A DNA stretch of 6,553 bases from Ruminococcus flavefaciens (GTDB lineage: Bacteria > Bacillota_A > Clostridia > Oscillospirales > Ruminococcaceae): the NCBI GenBank assembly GCA_004556875.1, contig SFFP01000204.1, forward strand, positions 1 through 6,553, read 5' to 3'. Of this stretch, positions 5,012 through 6,553 are shown in pieces. The position numbers and the translations under genes were made by a program. Position 1 is the first letter of the stretch. Each line of letters begins with the position of its first letter. The notes under the pieces were generated by a model. That model did no database searches. It was given only the letters and a program-made list of their open reading frames with translations, and was not told the DNA's origin.

Positions 5012-6507
5012 TTCAGAGCTTTGCCCCCGGTGAAGTCACACCCGAACAGGCTATGCAGATCGGTGAGGAGCTTTGCGACCGCTATCTGAAAGGTGATTAT
5101 CAGTATGTCATTGCTGTTCACAACGATAAAGACCACCTGCATTGCCATATCATTTTCAACAACACAAATTTGTATAACGGACTGAGCTTCACCACCGAGC
5201 ATAATCAGGGCAGGAAGTCAGAAAGAGCGTGGGCAGAGCTGCGTGAGATTTCGGACGAGATATGTGCTGAACACGGCATATCCGTTATTGAACCGATTGG
5301 TAAGGGTGTATCACATTACGAGAATGAAATGCAGAAAGAGGGCAAGTCGTGGAAAGAAAAGCTCCGTGTTCGTATTGCAGAGGTTATGCTTTACAGCCGT
5401 GACTTTGCTGATTTTCTCCGCAACTGCACCGCCAGCGGCATCGAGTATGTTTATACTCCGCATAACAAGTACAAGCTGAAATTCAAGCTGTCGGGTGATG
5501 GTCAGCAGAGGTTCACAAGAGCCGAAACGCTGGGCGAGGGCTTCACCGTCGAAAGCATCACCGAGCAAATAGCGGAGATACAGGAAAAGCTGTCAGCGGA
5601 GAATGTCACTCCCGATATGCTTATTGAACTGCCGAAGCCTGTTGTTCCAAAGACCGAGCAGAAGCAGACACAGACAGTCACCGCACCGACAACACTGAAA
5701 CAATCTGCCGAGCCTAAAACTACCACAGAAGCGACTGAAATCGCAAAGAGAAAAGCTGCGGCGGAACAGGTTGAGAAGTTCTTTGCAGCCCGACGGGCAA
5801 GACGGCAGGCACAGCTTGATATGCTTAACGCATCTGCTGCCAAGCCCACCGAGCCGAAGCCTGAACCGTCTGCCCCGACACCACAGCCCACACCTGCGGA
5901 GGGCAAAGCACCTGAAAAGAAAGAAGATCCGTGGGCAGAGATCAGGGGTATGCGTGACAGCGATAAGATCATTGCAGAGCTTGAAGCCGTTGGCATCATG
6001 TCTTTAAGCGAGTTTGGCGGATTCATGCACAATATCCATTCGCCCGAAGATCACACCGATGAAGTTGCCGAGCTGAAAGAGCAGTACACAGCTATCGACA
6101 AGCTCCTTGCGATGATAAAACAGCGTTCCGACAATTCTGCTACATACAAGGAGTATCAGGAACGGTCAGCGTTTACGCAAAAGCATTTCCGCAAGAAGAA
6201 CGCTGGCACAATCGACGCTTACGAAGAAGCTGACAAGTACATCAAGGAGCATATCAAGGATTATTACATCGACGGCAAAGCACCTAAGCGGAGCGAGCTT
6301 GCAGCGCTGTCAAAGCAGTTGAAAGATAAGCGTAAAGCCATTATGCCCGAACACAAGGCATATCTTCTCAAACATGAAACGGCGATGCGGTACACCCGAC
6401 AGGTGCGCCAGTATCTTAATGAGCAGTACATGAAGCGTGAGAGGGAGAAAAGCCGTCTGAAGTGTTATACTGAAAGAGCAGTCGACAAACACCCAAAAAT
6501 CTGGTAG
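4813..6507 (+). CDS. MOBP-like relaxase / mobilization nuclease
   Basis: The 564-residue protein starts at TTG (MAYTSIHTIRATVSAAIDYITN), the usual N-terminus of Firmicutes relaxases of this group. Tyr19 in IDYITN is the likely nucleophile that becomes covalently linked to the 5' end of the nicked strand. Motif III is clear at 103-112 (HNDKDHLHCH: His103, His108, His110, His112), coordinating the metal, followed by FNNTN. The relaxase domain spans about 1-165. Helical, DNA-contacting segments follow to about 270, then a Pro/Thr/Glu-rich linker (273-372) interrupted by a basic helix (EQVEKFFAARRARRQAQLD). The C-terminal domain (373-545) is rich in charged helices and probably contacts the coupling protein or MobC. 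It overlaps mobC by 199 bp and is translationally linked to it. It should nick oriT and pilot the DNA to a type IV system provided in trans. The frame is intact. MOBP rather than MOBV is my judgement from the motif spacing. Confidence 0.93.
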   Translation: MAYTSIHTIRATVSAAIDYITNGDKTVNGVYVNSYACRADSAGASEDFRAVRNTGTGRIQILAYHMIQSFAPGEVTPEQAMQIGEELCDRYLKGDYQYVIAVHNDKDHLHCHIIFNNTNLYNGLSFTTEHNQGRKSERAWAELREISDEICAEHGISVIEPIGKGVSHYENEMQKEGKSWKEKLRVRIAEVMLYSRDFADFLRNCTASGIEYVYTPHNKYKLKFKLSGDGQQRFTRAETLGEGFTVESITEQIAEIQEKLSAENVTPDMLIELPKPVVPKTEQKQTQTVTAPTTLKQSAEPKTTTEATEIAKRKAAAEQVEKFFAARRARRQAQLDMLNASAAKPTEPKPEPSAPTPQPTPAEGKAPEKKEDPWAEIRGMRDSDKIIAELEAVGIMSLSEFGGFMHNIHSPEDHTDEVAELKEQYTAIDKLLAMIKQRSDNSATYKEYQERSAFTQKHFRKKNAGTIDAYEEADKYIKEHIKDYYIDGKAPKRSELAALSKQLKDKRKAIMPEHKAYLLKHETAMRYTRQVRQYLNEQYMKREREKSRLKCYTERAVDKHPKIW

Positions 6508-6510
6508 AAT
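6482..6510 (+). promoter_or_regulatory. Promoter across the relaxase stop codon
   Basis: TCGACA (6482-6487) and TAGAAT (6505-6510) are each one base off consensus, with a 17-base spacer. The TAG stop of the relaxase is part of the -10 box, and AT-rich sequence follows. The -10 box lies 32 bases before the ATG at 6543, so it would drive the next gene separately from the mobility operon. Confidence 0.5.
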
Positions 6511-6542
6511 AAAAATAATAAAACCGGAAAGGGAAAACGACT

Positions 6543-6553
6543 ATGAAGTACAG
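6543..6553 (+). CDS. Start of a downstream gene (3' partial, cut by window edge)
   Basis: ATG AAG TAC begins 35 bp after the relaxase stop, preceded by GGAAAGGG with about nine bases spacing and by the promoter at 6482-6510. Only three complete codons (MKY) are visible, so neither product nor even coding status can be judged beyond the well-placed ribosome binding site. Confidence 0.45.

Larger units (their letters stand above)
985..6553. mobile_element. Serine-recombinase integrative and mobilizable element (IME), Tn4451/TnpX-like, right end outside window
   Basis: The segment contains a large serine recombinase at its left boundary, a TnpW-like gene beside it, a small cargo gene, a hairpin-rich candidate oriT, mobC and a relaxase, and then the start of another gene. 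No type IV secretion gene is seen in it. This is the layout of a mobilizable rather than self-transmissible element. The left end coincides with the interruption of maff2. The right end, expected to carry the missing maff2 3' portion, is not in the window, so total size and further cargo are unknown. Confidence 0.75.

Noticed and set aside
5502..6032. A 176-residue minus-strand frame
   Set aside because: It is the shadow of the relaxase linker; its Ser/Ala/Val/Gly-rich composition follows from the opposite strand's Pro/Thr/Glu codons.
1..6553. CRISPR array, tRNA or rRNA genes
   Set aside because: No regularly spaced direct repeats and no cloverleaf or rRNA-like sequence were noticed on reading either strand.

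Overview
The window looks like part of a chromosome-borne mobile island in a gut-type Clostridia bacterium (Ruminococcus, Oscillospiraceae or Lachnospiraceae-like). This is inferred from moderate GC, strong AGGAG-type ribosome binding sites, Gram-positive style promoters, and a gene set (VirD4/TraG, Maff2, TnpX/TndX-like serine recombinase, TnpW, MobC, MOBP-like relaxase) that is typical of Firmicutes integrative elements. No ribosomal or housekeeping gene is present, so the species cannot be named.

Region 1 (1-984) is a fragment of a conjugative element (ICE). It holds the C-terminal end of a VirD4/TraG coupling protein, followed by a Maff2-family membrane protein. The Maff2 frame stops right after its conserved LLEGYGNDNPGAKxQ motif, where family members normally continue into a second membrane segment. 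Region 2 (about 985 to beyond 6553) is best read as a second, smaller integrative and mobilizable element (IME) inserted in maff2. Its recombination module lies on the minus strand: a 541-aa large serine recombinase (1033-2658) with its own promoter, a 48-aa TnpW-like protein (2749-2895), possibly a 19-aa peptide (2935-2994), and an acidic 135-aa protein of unknown function (3040-3447) with a clear promoter. Next comes a self-contained minus-strand gene with its own promoter and terminator, encoding a small membrane-anchored zinc-ribbon protein (3662-3889).

A hairpin-dense noncoding stretch (about 4050-4316) follows and is the best candidate for the origin of transfer. To its right, on the plus strand, lie mobC (4340-5011), encoding an AT-hook plus ribbon-helix-helix relaxosome protein, and a relaxase (4813-6507). 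The relaxase starts at a TTG codon inside mobC, so the two genes overlap by 199 bp in different frames. A good promoter sits across the relaxase stop codon and points to a further gene that begins at 6543 and runs out of the window.

Proposed working model: the recombinase excises and integrates the IME at maff2. MobC and the relaxase bind and nick the origin region and pilot the strand to a conjugation channel supplied by an ICE, possibly the very ICE it has interrupted. The most noteworthy points are the nested insertion into a conjugation gene, the long mobC/relaxase overprint, the hairpin array, and the independently expressed zinc-ribbon cargo gene.
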